A stretch of 64,000 nucleotides of DNA from the NCBI GenBank assembly GCA_949295025.1, contig CASFJK010000007.1:1-64000 (forward strand), written 5' to 3'. A program made the translations under genes and the position numbers. Below are positions 45,461 to 52,406 of this stretch, in pieces. The stretch's first letter is position 1, and the number at the start of each line of letters is the position of its first letter. The notes beneath the pieces are model-generated. The model saw nothing but the letters and a program-made list of their open reading frames with translations, ran no database searches and was not told the DNA's origin. Origin of the DNA: an uncultured Pseudomonadota bacterium. GTDB lineage: Bacteria > Pseudomonadota > Alphaproteobacteria > RF32 > CAG-239.

Positions 45461-45688
45461 TTAGTTGATGTCACTTAGCTGCTCTATTTGGCGGACTAAC
45501 CTTCTTTGTCCTTCCAAATCGCGCAGGTGACGGTCTTCTGCGTCTGCGCCCAAGCATCTCTCTATGGTTTGGCGACGCAAATATGAGAGGACAATTTTGC
45601 CCTCTTTACTTATGAAGCACCGGACAAAAGCTTTTTTGATTTCTTCATCGCTCATTTGTCGGGTGTCATATTCCTCATGCGGCGGCAT
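45461..45688 (-). CDS. Bbp19-like small phage structural protein
   Basis: 75 residues. KKAFVRCFISKEGKIVLSYL, then DLEGQRRLVRQIEQL, fit the short Bbp19-type pattern (a short F.R.F....G..VL..L segment, then EG.R.LV..I) seen between portal and scaffold genes of podoviruses. Function in the virion is unknown. It overlaps the portal stop by 14 bases. Confidence 0.65.
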   Translation of the reverse strand: MPPHEEYDTRQMSDEEIKKAFVRCFISKEGKIVLSYLRRQTIERCLGADAEDRHLRDLEGQRRLVRQIEQLSDIN

Positions 45689-47210
45689 TTTCTTCGCCTC
45701 CGCCGATTAAACCTTGCATTTCATCTATGATTTTTTCGTTTATCAGTTTGTCGGGCACATTCAAAATTTTGCCCAAAGTTTTGGCTGTTTCAAAAGCATT
45801 GACTGCGCCCATACCCAGCGCCCCCAAAGATGACACCAAAGTCACCCACTGGCTAATATTGTTGACATCTTCTCTGGCTTTGAGCATGGCTAACGGCGAT
45901 TTGTATTGCAAATCGACAATTTTGCCGTCTAAGTCAAAATTCATAATGTCACCACGACGACGCAAAATCAGAAATGCACGCTTGAGCAAAGGTGTCAGCA
46001 ACTCGGATTGCAAGCGACCAAAACTTGCGCCCAAAATGCGGGCTATCTCTGCCGTCCTTTCCAAAACTTCAGTTGCAGTCATGTTTGGTGCATTGACTTG
46101 TGATAATCTGTCGGCAAGCAAGGCATGATTGATATTCTTTTGCAGATTTTCCAAAATCAGCTGCGAAACATCAAATTTTCCAGGGGCTTCCAACGGAGTT
46201 AAACCTTTTGAACCAACCGCTTTGGGAATAATTGCTCCGGGGACAAGTTTGATATTGGCCGGATTGAGAACCCCGTCATCATCTGCTTGCCAAATGCCAG
46301 TGACGGAAATGGAAGCGTTTTTCAATATCAACTCCACAACCTTATTGGCGGTTTTAATATCGGGCAAAGCCTTCATCACCGGAGAACGCCCATAAATTTC
46401 TCCGGGGGCTTTGAGCCAACGGAAGTTGATGAATGGTGAAGAAGAAAAGACACCTTCTTTCAAAACAACATTATCTTCAACCCCGCTGTTTTCATCCCAA
46501 ACAAAAGCCGTGTATTCATACCCTGCAGCACCGAACTTGCCGTTTTGCGGAATAACCGCTTCTATCAAACTCAAGCGAAAATCCGGATTTTGGGCTTGCT
46601 CAAGCCAGCTATCTTGCAACTCTGCTTCAGGAAAACGCAAGCGAATATCATCGATACTGACTTGTGAACAACGGAATGTTGTATCTAGTTTGCCGTCGGC
46701 ACTTTCTTCCAAAGCAATTTCTCGCAGAGGTACGGCATAAAATCTGAATGCCGAAGCCTCGCCGATCGGGGCTTCTTCAAACATCAGGCAAGCCGTGCCG
46801 ACTGTGATTAAATCCAAATAACACTGATGAATTTCCACCGCAAAATTGGAATGTTCAAAATGCTGCAACATGATGTCTGAGGTTTTACTCAAAGTTTCTG
46901 CCACTTGTGAGGCTTCTTCCGGCAACAATTCCGGACCAGCCGTCAAACCAAACCATTTTGACCATGGCGGGGTTAGCTCTGCCAACAAAGATGATGCCAA
47001 CTGATCAACCGCATCCGGTGCTGTGGCATCAAACAAATGGAGATTTTTCTTGGCTCCTTCCACATTTTGAAACATTGAACTACAGACATTTTCTCTTTGC
47101 GGAAAAGCATATTCATAACATTCTTGCCAATGGGGTTCCCAGAGCTGTTTTCTTTCTGCAGCCTTTTGATAACGTTTGATAAGCTTTTCGATTTTATTAT
47201 CCATTTTCAC
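45675..47210 (-). CDS. Portal (head-tail connector) protein, T7 type
   Basis: 511 residues. Text such as KRQLWEPHWQECYEYAFPQ-like (residues ~18-36), FDATAPDAVDQLASSLLAEL, TPPWSKWFGLTAG, GRSPVMKALPDIKTANKVVE and VNAPNMTATEVLERT is diagnostic of the podoviral head-to-tail connecting protein family. It forms the dodecameric DNA channel and docks the terminase. It starts by overlapping the upstream 64-residue gene by 4 bases (coupled), and itself overlaps the Bbp19-like gene. Confidence 0.92.
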   Translation of the reverse strand: MKMDNKIEKLIKRYQKAAERKQLWEPHWQECYEYAFPQRENVCSSMFQNVEGAKKNLHLFDATAPDAVDQLASSLLAELTPPWSKWFGLTAGPELLPEEASQVAETLSKTSDIMLQHFEHSNFAVEIHQCYLDLITVGTACLMFEEAPIGEASAFRFYAVPLREIALEESADGKLDTTFRCSQVSIDDIRLRFPEAELQDSWLEQAQNPDFRLSLIEAVIPQNGKFGAAGYEYTAFVWDENSGVEDNVVLKEGVFSSSPFINFRWLKAPGEIYGRSPVMKALPDIKTANKVVELILKNASISVTGIWQADDDGVLNPANIKLVPGAIIPKAVGSKGLTPLEAPGKFDVSQLILENLQKNINHALLADRLSQVNAPNMTATEVLERTAEIARILGASFGRLQSELLTPLLKRAFLILRRRGDIMNFDLDGKIVDLQYKSPLAMLKAREDVNNISQWVTLVSSLGALGMGAVNAFETAKTLGKILNVPDKLINEKIIDEMQGLIGGGEENAAA

Positions 47211-47401
47211 TCTCCCAACAAGGTTTTGCGGTTCAAATCGCGATTGGTGGGATCAAATGTTCCGGTATAAGATGTGCGGATGGTGCTTTCCAAGCCACGA
47301 CGTTGGCGCGCCAAAGCTTCTTTTCTGGCCTCTTCCGCATCTTGCGCCGAAGTATCTTCCACCACTTGAATCTTGGGTTTACTGCTAAATACGCCTCCCA
47401 T
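47207..47401 (-). CDS. Small phage protein upstream of the portal
   Basis: 64 residues: MGGVFSSKPKIQVVED, a charged Ala/Glu/Arg helix (DAEEARKEALARQRRGLES) and TGTFDPTNRDLNRKTLLGE. Proteins of this size and style regularly precede the portal gene in T7-like prophages of proteobacteria; role unknown. AGGAG lies upstream of ATG 47401. It is the first gene after the terminator at 47424-47455. Confidence 0.65.
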   Translation of the reverse strand: MGGVFSSKPKIQVVEDTSAQDAEEARKEALARQRRGLESTIRTSYTGTFDPTNRDLNRKTLLGE

Positions 47402-47423
47402 GTTTTCTCCTTTCAGTTGATAT

Positions 47424-47455
47424 AAAAAAGGCTCGAATTTTTATCTTCGAGCCTT
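47424..47455 (-). terminator. Terminator between lysis and head modules
   Basis: On the minus strand AAGGCTCGAA pairs with TTCGAGCCTT over 10 bp, followed by six Ts (A run 47424-47429). It lies between the holin stop and the 64-residue gene. Confidence 0.8.
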
Positions 47456-47475
47456 GGTTGCTTATTCAAAAATTT

Positions 47476-47967
47476 TTATTTATTTTTTTGTTTTTCAGGA
47501 CTGCTTTTGACAACCTGAATGCCCAACACGCCGAGAGCCACGCTCCAAAGAGACGTGGTTTCAACCAGCGCATTGATAATGTTTTCGGCATTTTGGTATC
47601 CGCTTAAAACCACATAGCAGACCGTGCCAATCATCAACAACCAAGCCAAAGCAACCGAATAGCCAAAAGCCGGACGCCAAAAACGTACAAATTTGTCTTC
47701 AGCATTCAGTTCTTGACGTATGGTTTGATGAATCTGCGATAACGTGTTGTTATCAAGCTCATTTTCCAGCTCTTTCATCTTTTCCAGATGCCGATTGGCT
47801 TCACTCACTGCGGCGTTGGATATTTTTTGTTTTTCAATATCCGAGCTCACTTCGCCCAACGCCAAGTTAGCTTTGAGCGCCGTATCTCCGCCGATTTTTT
47901 CTAATCCCGAGCGCACCATTTTAATCAAAAACGGCAGACCGAATTGACTTAAAAGTTTTATCAGCAT
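47476..47967 (-). CDS. Holin of the three-TM GTA-holin type
   Basis: 163 residues. The N-terminus is amphipathic (LLSQFGLPFLIKMVRSGLEK), the middle is a charged helix (EANRHLEKMKELENELDNN) and the C-terminal third has two hydrophobic spans (FGYSVALAWLLMIGTVCYVV; LWSVALGVLGIQVV) after the FWRPAFG motif. This matches the layout of the family described as a three-TM holin for gene-transfer release. It would permeabilise the inner membrane so that the SleB-like hydrolase next door reaches the wall. Confidence 0.7.
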   Translation of the reverse strand: MLIKLLSQFGLPFLIKMVRSGLEKIGGDTALKANLALGEVSSDIEKQKISNAAVSEANRHLEKMKELENELDNNTLSQIHQTIRQELNAEDKFVRFWRPAFGYSVALAWLLMIGTVCYVVLSGYQNAENIINALVETTSLWSVALGVLGIQVVKSSPEKQKNK

Positions 47968-48387
47968 TTATCTCTCCACATCGTTATAAAAGACATGATT
48001 GCCAATTTCGGTACAAGGGATTTTGCCAATGGACCAGCGCGGACGCACTTTTTTGGTGTGATAATGTGTGGCGCCATAAGTCCTATCCGGTAAAAGTCCG
48101 GCCAAAGCACGTTTGGCAATACGTTTGCAAGTGGCATAAATCGGGTTACTCTCATCCACACGAAGCAAAAGTCGATAATTGGCATCATCCAAATTCCAAC
48201 AAGAAAATTGTTTGTCTTTTTGGCAGACGCTTGCCACGTCATTGCCCCACCAATAGCCGCCTTTTTTCTCACTTATTGCCAAGCGGTTCATAATCACGTT
48301 GGCAACCGCTTCTTGTCCGGATAACGGTTCTCCCCTTGCCTCGCCGAAAATGGTTTTGGCAAAGATGTCTGTTGTTAAATCTGTCAT
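47968..48387 (-). CDS. SleB-type cell wall hydrolase (endolysin)
   Basis: 139 residues. FAKTIFGEARGEPLSGQEAV and ANVIMNRLAI are the signature of the Hydrolase_2/SleB family, with the catalytic Glu in FGEARGE; GATHYHTKKVRPRW and IGNHVFY close the domain. It cleaves peptidoglycan glycan strands. It lacks a signal peptide and therefore needs the adjacent holin. Its stop is directly next to the holin start (47968/47967) and its start overlaps the upstream gene by 4 bases, a compact lysis cassette. Confidence 0.88.
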   Translation of the reverse strand: MTDLTTDIFAKTIFGEARGEPLSGQEAVANVIMNRLAISEKKGGYWWGNDVASVCQKDKQFSCWNLDDANYRLLLRVDESNPIYATCKRIAKRALAGLLPDRTYGATHYHTKKVRPRWSIGKIPCTEIGNHVFYNDVER

Positions 48388-48671
48388 GAATTTCTTCCCA
48401 CCCCATCTAATTTTTTTTCAATTCTCAGCAAATGGTCGGTTAAGCGGTTTTCCACATCTTTCAGATAGTTGACCGAAACATAGTTGCGGGCGACATGGAG
48501 TTTGAAATCAGCCAGCGCATCTTTCAAATTTGAAACATGGGCATCGTGTGCTTCTTTCAAATGTTCTATGCCTGTATCCGCCTCTTTTTTGTTGCGGTTG
48601 ACCAATCTGAACAAGGCGGCAAAAATCGGTAACTCGACCATTGCTATCCAATTTGTCAGTTCGTTAAACAT
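48384..48671 (-). CDS. Small membrane/coiled-coil protein in the lysis cassette
   Basis: 95 residues from ATG 48671, chosen because AGGAA lies 6-7 nt upstream; the frame extends to 48734 but that would run inside the terminase gene. One hydrophobic segment near the N-terminus (WIAMVELPIFAALFRLV) and a helical charged remainder (IEHLKEAHDAHVSNLKDAL; DVENRLTDHLLRIEKK). The layout resembles spanin-like or phage membrane accessory proteins. Overlaps the hydrolase start by 4 bases. Confidence 0.6.
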   Translation of the reverse strand: MFNELTNWIAMVELPIFAALFRLVNRNKKEADTGIEHLKEAHDAHVSNLKDALADFKLHVARNYVSVNYLKDVENRLTDHLLRIEKKLDGVGRNS

Positions 48672-48679
48672 TGTTTTTC

Positions 48680-50194
48680 CTAATCTATTGTAAAAGTTGT
48701 TTGCGCCGAAAATTGCTTGGAACCTCCTTGCCATTTGTTATATTTTGGCGAAGTGTTGCCGACAAAACTAACATTCAGGCGCAAAGGTTCATTATTCAGG
48801 CAGCCGGCAACGGCATCAAGTGCATCATCATGTCCGGTTCCATCAACCGAGAACTCGCGCATTTCTTCAATAAACGGCGTGCTCCAAATTTTTTTATGAA
48901 CATTTAATGCTCTTTCCGCCAGCAACACCTCAAAAGCCGAAATTATTCTTTCTGCTTTGTTTTTGCTTGAGTACATTTCCAAAACAGCAACACGCATATT
49001 TTTTTGTGCCAACACTTGTTTTAATATCCCCGGCAAAAACTTACCGATGCCGTTGGCTTCCACCCGAACGGCATTCAAATGATTGCGCTCAATAAAAGCC
49101 GCCACTTTTTGACATTGTACTGACGCGGCATAATCTCTGACCTCGTCTTCAATTTTGATATATTCCAAATCGTGCAGCCAATAGTGCCCATCTTCATCGG
49201 TAAAGACGCAGGCAATAACCGAATTATCTCCTTTTGAAGATGCAAAAGACGGATCCCACCAGCAAGAAGCCGACAACATTTTCTTATCCCCGATTTTCAA
49301 AAAATCGCGTCCGTTTGAGGCAACGATGTTGATTTCAGCCTCATAAGGCTTCAAACAATCAGGGTTCAAAATGCTGTCGTTGAAATTGACCGGTGTCAGC
49401 ATCATTTGTGACAAAAACTTGTTTTCGCCCGAACGAATGCGGATTGAAGCAATTTTGTCTTCGCTAAACCTTTCCGGCCACGCAGATTTGCCTTTTTTAT
49501 TCAAAATCGGCAGTTCCAACTTGGCAAAGCCCAACAAGAATGGTTCGGTCTCCGGCTTTTTATCATCGTATGCCACCTGATAGATGGTATAAAACGTATG
49601 CGGTGTGCCGATATAAAGCTGCATACCTTCCGGTGTTAAGATATAATCCAACTCCTCCAGCTTTTCGCGCATATCGGCTCGCTTGGCCGGAGAATCCGAA
49701 TTTTTCGGAACTTCAACGTCATCACAAATAATCAAATCTGCTCGCAAGCCGGTGATGTTTGCTCCCAAGCCTTTAGCCAACATGGACGGATCTCTAAGCT
49801 CTAGCGGACGATTGATGGTAAATTGTCCTGCCGCCCATTGATCCGACTTTTGCGGCTTTAAGCCTTTGGTCAAAGGATGTTGCTCGATTATGCGTTTGAC
49901 GTTTCTGACCATTTTTTTAGCCAAAGCATGATCCGCCGCCATGACCAAAATTCTGGTCTCGGGCTTATAATATAAAACCCAAGCACAAAACAAGCCAACA
50001 ATCGTTGACTTGCCGGAGTTGCGAAACGCCATCAACAATCCTTGCCGTTGCTTAGATGTTATAAACAACTCAGACAACCAATGTGCCATTTTGCTTTGAT
50101 GCTTGGGTACTTTGAGTCCTTGCAAACGCATCCAGACATATACAAAATCAAAAAAGCTGACTTTTTTGTTTAAGTCAGCTTTCATCATCTTCAT
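48680..50194 (-). CDS. Terminase large subunit
   Basis: About 504 residues from ATG 50194 (MKMMKADLNKK); a GGAG site stands 4 nt upstream, and the Met two codons later (50188) is equally possible. The frame is open up to 50272 but overlaps the small subunit there. ATPase motifs: Walker A-like AFRNSGKSTIVGLFCAW, Walker B LIICDDVEV. RNase H-fold nuclease: WWDPSFASSKGDNSVIACVF, VEANGIGKFLPG and GHDDALDAVAG. It packages DNA into the head and cuts it; the style resembles T7-like terminases, but whether it packages headful, random DNA is not readable from sequence. A mobile-element cargo is not evident. Confidence 0.93.
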   Translation of the reverse strand: MKMMKADLNKKVSFFDFVYVWMRLQGLKVPKHQSKMAHWLSELFITSKQRQGLLMAFRNSGKSTIVGLFCAWVLYYKPETRILVMAADHALAKKMVRNVKRIIEQHPLTKGLKPQKSDQWAAGQFTINRPLELRDPSMLAKGLGANITGLRADLIICDDVEVPKNSDSPAKRADMREKLEELDYILTPEGMQLYIGTPHTFYTIYQVAYDDKKPETEPFLLGFAKLELPILNKKGKSAWPERFSEDKIASIRIRSGENKFLSQMMLTPVNFNDSILNPDCLKPYEAEINIVASNGRDFLKIGDKKMLSASCWWDPSFASSKGDNSVIACVFTDEDGHYWLHDLEYIKIEDEVRDYAASVQCQKVAAFIERNHLNAVRVEANGIGKFLPGILKQVLAQKNMRVAVLEMYSSKNKAERIISAFEVLLAERALNVHKKIWSTPFIEEMREFSVDGTGHDDALDAVAGCLNNEPLRLNVSFVGNTSPKYNKWQGGSKQFSAQTTFTID

Positions 50195-50495
50195 CTTGCT
50201 CCTGTTCATGCGCTTCTTCCAAAATGGAAGATATATCAAAATTATCATTCTGCGGCAAAGACATCGGCTCATCTTCAGTCCAACGTGCTAATTTTAACAA
50301 AGTTTCAGCGTGAACCACCGCCGACTTGCATGCACTATGATGTGCACTAAAGCCTTTGGCATCGACCGGAGCCGGTTGCTCGGCAAAATTTTCGTAACTT
50401 TCAATCACCTCCGATATTTTTTGTGGTAATGTTTTTTTCAAATTTGCTTTTAATGATTTTAGTGTTTTTATTTTTTTACTTGGCATTATGTGCAT
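50175..50495 (-). CDS. Terminase small subunit-like protein
   Basis: 106 residues (or 103 from ATG 50486). Basic N-terminus (MPSKKIKTLKSLKANLKKTL), helical centre (ISEVIESYENF; SAHHSACKSAVVHAETLLKL) and a very acidic C-terminus (EEAHEQEQDEDDES). It overlaps the large subunit start by about 20 bases. The call rests on position, size and charge layout rather than a motif. No recognisable helix-turn-helix is present, which matters because small subunits normally give DNA specificity. It starts 16 bases after a strong terminator. Confidence 0.65.
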   Translation of the reverse strand: MHIMPSKKIKTLKSLKANLKKTLPQKISEVIESYENFAEQPAPVDAKGFSAHHSACKSAVVHAETLLKLARWTEDEPMSLPQNDNFDISSILEEAHEQEQDEDDES

Positions 50496-50502
50496 ATCCC
50501 AT

Positions 50503-50526
50503 AAAAAAAAGCTCCATTATCGGAGC
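50503..50526 (-). terminator. Terminator immediately upstream of the terminase genes
   Basis: On the minus strand GCTCC-GATAAT-GGAGC is followed by eight Ts (A run 50503-50510), ending only 16 nt before the small-subunit ATG at 50486. There is no room for a separate promoter between them, so terminase expression probably depends on read-through. Confidence 0.8.
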
Positions 50527-50614
50527 CTTATTTTGTTTTAGATACACTACCAGCAAGTGATATTTTGCTTATAGATTAAAAAAATGAAATGTCAAGACTT
50601 TTTTCCTACTATTT

Positions 50615-51016
50615 TTAAGAGTTTGTTAAAAAAATATATAATTGATATGGTGTAATGATGCTAAGCTTATGAATTCCCAATATTCTTTTAACAAATTCTA
50701 CACATGTAAAAAAACCAAGCGGAGCACATTTTAATGGTGCTTGGCAAAACTCAACCGGCAAAATAGTCACTTTTTTGCTGGTTTTTAAGTGAGTTATGTA
50801 ATCCAAACCCAATAAAGATTCGTGTTTGAAAATATACAACTGATTCGACATAGGATTAAGTTCCAACCACAGGTTGTATTTTTTTGATATACAAATTAGC
50901 ATATAACAATGTCTATAGCCTTTTTTTAAGAATCTTAACCACCACAAACTGGTATTGTTTTCAAAAACCACATAACCTTTAAAAAAATATCCGCTTCGGA
51001 ATCCGGAATTACGCAT
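50615..51016 (-). CDS. Phage-cluster protein with a possible permuted NlpC/P60-like fold
   Basis: 133 residues, no signal peptide. GYRHCYMLI near residue 31 and PLGFFTCVEFVKRILGIHKL near residue 100 hold a His and a Cys in the order seen in circularly permuted papain-like families (His first, Cys in a C-x-E-F-V helix later). The two conserved blocks and the closing ITPYQLYIFL recall small proteins found in alphaproteobacterial prophages. Enzymatic activity is speculative. AGGAG lies 6 nt upstream of ATG 51016; it follows the 112-residue gene by 9 nt. Confidence 0.6.
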   Translation of the reverse strand: MRNSGFRSGYFFKGYVVFENNTSLWWLRFLKKGYRHCYMLICISKKYNLWLELNPMSNQLYIFKHESLLGLDYITHLKTSKKVTILPVEFCQAPLKCAPLGFFTCVEFVKRILGIHKLSIITPYQLYIFLTNS

Positions 51017-51025
51017 TTGTTTCTC

Positions 51026-51364
51026 CTACAAAATTTTATAATATCTTAAATAAACATCAAAATTGCGTAAGCCTTCTTCCCACAAGCGGATTTCACTGCG
51101 TTTTGCTCTTTTATCATCCCACGGAGCCATCTGCTTTTCTCCCCACTCTGTCATCACACGCAAATGACGATTGCTGATGTGATGATGCTGTTTCATATTC
51201 TTTATTATCCGATAAATATCTGTTATTTCACAACATCTTAGTTTTCCACAATAATCCGACCGTGAACGAAGCCCACCTGCTCTTGCCTGCACAGATGTGC
51301 AAAACCAAAACCAAACTTCTTCAGCATTTTCAAACGGTTCAAAATTTTCTTTCATTCCCCTCAT
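51026..51364 (-). CDS. First gene of the phage cluster, unknown
   Basis: 112 residues, rich in Arg, Trp and Tyr. VWFWFCTSVQARAGGLRSRS, ITDIYRIIKNMKQHHHISNR, then HLRVMTEWGEKQMAPWDD and RSEIRLWEEGLRNFDVYLRY. Predicted mostly helical; the central segment could be a helix-turn-helix but I cannot assign a family. Being the first gene downstream of the candidate CtrA site and upstream of a terminator that guards the terminase, it may be regulatory. Starts at ATG 51364 with AAGGGG close upstream; ATG 51355 is an alternative. Confidence 0.6.
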   Translation of the reverse strand: MRGMKENFEPFENAEEVWFWFCTSVQARAGGLRSRSDYCGKLRCCEITDIYRIIKNMKQHHHISNRHLRVMTEWGEKQMAPWDDKRAKRSEIRLWEEGLRNFDVYLRYYKIL

Positions 51365-51388
51365 GCTCCCCTTGAAATGTTAACACAA

Positions 51389-51407
51389 TTAACCAAATAT
51401 TAACCAT
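51389..51407. promoter_or_regulatory. Candidate CtrA-binding site
   Basis: TTAA (51389-51392), exactly 7 bases, then TTAACCAT (51400-51407). This fits the CtrA consensus TTAA-N7-TTAA and its extended half-site TTAACCAT. A further TTAA stands 5 bp upstream (51380-51383). It lies in the 156-bp region between the first phage-cluster gene and the divergent regulator gene. CtrA itself is encoded at 21171. Confidence 0.5.
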
Positions 51408-51520
51408 AAAGATTTATACATTAGGTTGTAGGAATTTCAACATAAAAAAGAATTGATTCCTATTTCATCTTTTGTTATGATAGGAAAAATTGCCTTTAAC
51501 CCTTTCTGAAAGCAAAAAAA

Positions 51521-52141
51521 ATGAAATATGAAAATGTTTGGGATGCTGTTGATAAGTTGGCGCAAAAACATGGTCTTTCTCCTTCCGCTCTAGCAAAGCT
51601 CGCCGGTCTTGATGCTACTACTTTTAACAAAAGCAAACGTATTCGCCCCGATGGCAAAAAAAGATGGCCTTCTCTCGACAGTATTAATCGCTTGCTTGAA
51701 ATATTTAATATCAGCTTTGAACAATTTTATGCTTTGAGTGCTGGAAATGAAGAAAAAGAAAATGGCTCTATTCCTTTTGCTAAGCTTTCTAATTTGACAC
51801 TAAATATAGATCCTGAAACTCAAAAAATTGCAACTCACGATTGGAGTAAAGTTCTTTTTCCTGATTTTAAAGAGACTCTTTATGCCGTGGAGGTTGACAA
51901 CGACACTTATTTTCCTTTATATCGACAAGGGACTTTGATTGTTATATCAGAAAATTCCGATATTAGAAAAGGAGACCGTGTTATTATCTATTTAAAAAGC
52001 GGTGATATTTTCTTGTTTGAATTTATCCGTCGCACTCCTTCTAAGTTGATTGTAAGCAATGTCAACAATTCTTCTGAAGAAACAGAAATTGCAATTGCTG
52101 ATATCAACCTGATTAATCGCATTATCTGGAGCAGTCAATAA
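51521..52141 (+). CDS. Helix-turn-helix regulator with a degenerate S24 (LexA-like) C-terminal domain
   Basis: 206 residues. The N-domain VWDAVDKLAQKHGLSPSALA, KLAGLDATTFNKSKRIRPDG and KKRWPSLDSINRLLEIF is typical of a chromosomal regulator conserved in alphaproteobacteria. The C-domain has the S24 fold, ending NRIIWSSQ (family ARIVWASQ). The catalytic Ser of GDSM.P is replaced (VDNDTYFP), and the Lys expected in the following strand is replaced (DIFLFEFIRRT), so self-cleavage should be impossible. It is divergent from the phage cluster and may repress it, or may be an ordinary core regulator. Confidence 0.82.
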   Translation: MKYENVWDAVDKLAQKHGLSPSALAKLAGLDATTFNKSKRIRPDGKKRWPSLDSINRLLEIFNISFEQFYALSAGNEEKENGSIPFAKLSNLTLNIDPETQKIATHDWSKVLFPDFKETLYAVEVDNDTYFPLYRQGTLIVISENSDIRKGDRVIIYLKSGDIFLFEFIRRTPSKLIVSNVNNSSEETEIAIADINLINRIIWSSQ

Positions 52142-52157
52142 ACGAGGGAGATTAAGG

Positions 52158-52403
52158 TTGAATATTAAGCAATATCTAATACTGAGCGATGAAAAATTGC
52201 AAGACTTAGAAAACAAATATAATTATCTACCGGCCGAAGCTGATATTGAAAACTTGAAATTATCTGCAGATAAGTCTTGTCTAAAAGAAACAGCTCGAAT
52301 TGCTCGTTTGCACAGCTTGCAGAAAAAAACTCTCAATGCTGAAAAAAAATTACAAGAAAAAAGAAAAGAAGCTCTGAAAAGCCTCTTTATCCGTCCAGAA
52401 TAA
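52158..52403 (+). CDS. Small charged helical protein, unknown
   Basis: 81 residues from TTG 52158; GGGAG lies about 8 nt upstream and no in-frame ATG exists, so a TTG start is required. The sequence is strongly helical and charged (LSDEKLQDLENKYNYLPAEA; KKLQEKRKEALKSLF). It follows the S24-like regulator by 16 nt and is probably co-transcribed. Family not recognised. Confidence 0.55.
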   Translation: MNIKQYLILSDEKLQDLENKYNYLPAEADIENLKLSADKSCLKETARIARLHSLQKKTLNAEKKLQEKRKEALKSLFIRPE

Positions 52404-52406
52404 AAC

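Larger units (their letters stand above)
40404..51364 (-). mobile_element. Phage-derived particle cluster (podovirus-like, no integrase or replication genes)
   Basis: Seventeen intact minus-strand genes in 11 kb: two small upstream genes, small and large terminase, a small coiled-coil membrane protein, SleB-type hydrolase, holin, a 64-residue protein, portal, Bbp19-like protein, scaffold, major capsid, a small capsid-associated protein, tail tubular A, tail tubular B, an internal-core-like protein and a 64-residue protein. The T7-type portal plus tubular proteins A and B define a short-tailed particle. Integrase, excisionase, replication, phage RNA polymerase, large ejection proteins and tail fibres are missing. 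Ends are not marked by att-like repeats. It may be a domesticated gene-transfer-agent-like element or a trimmed prophage. Confidence 0.8.
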
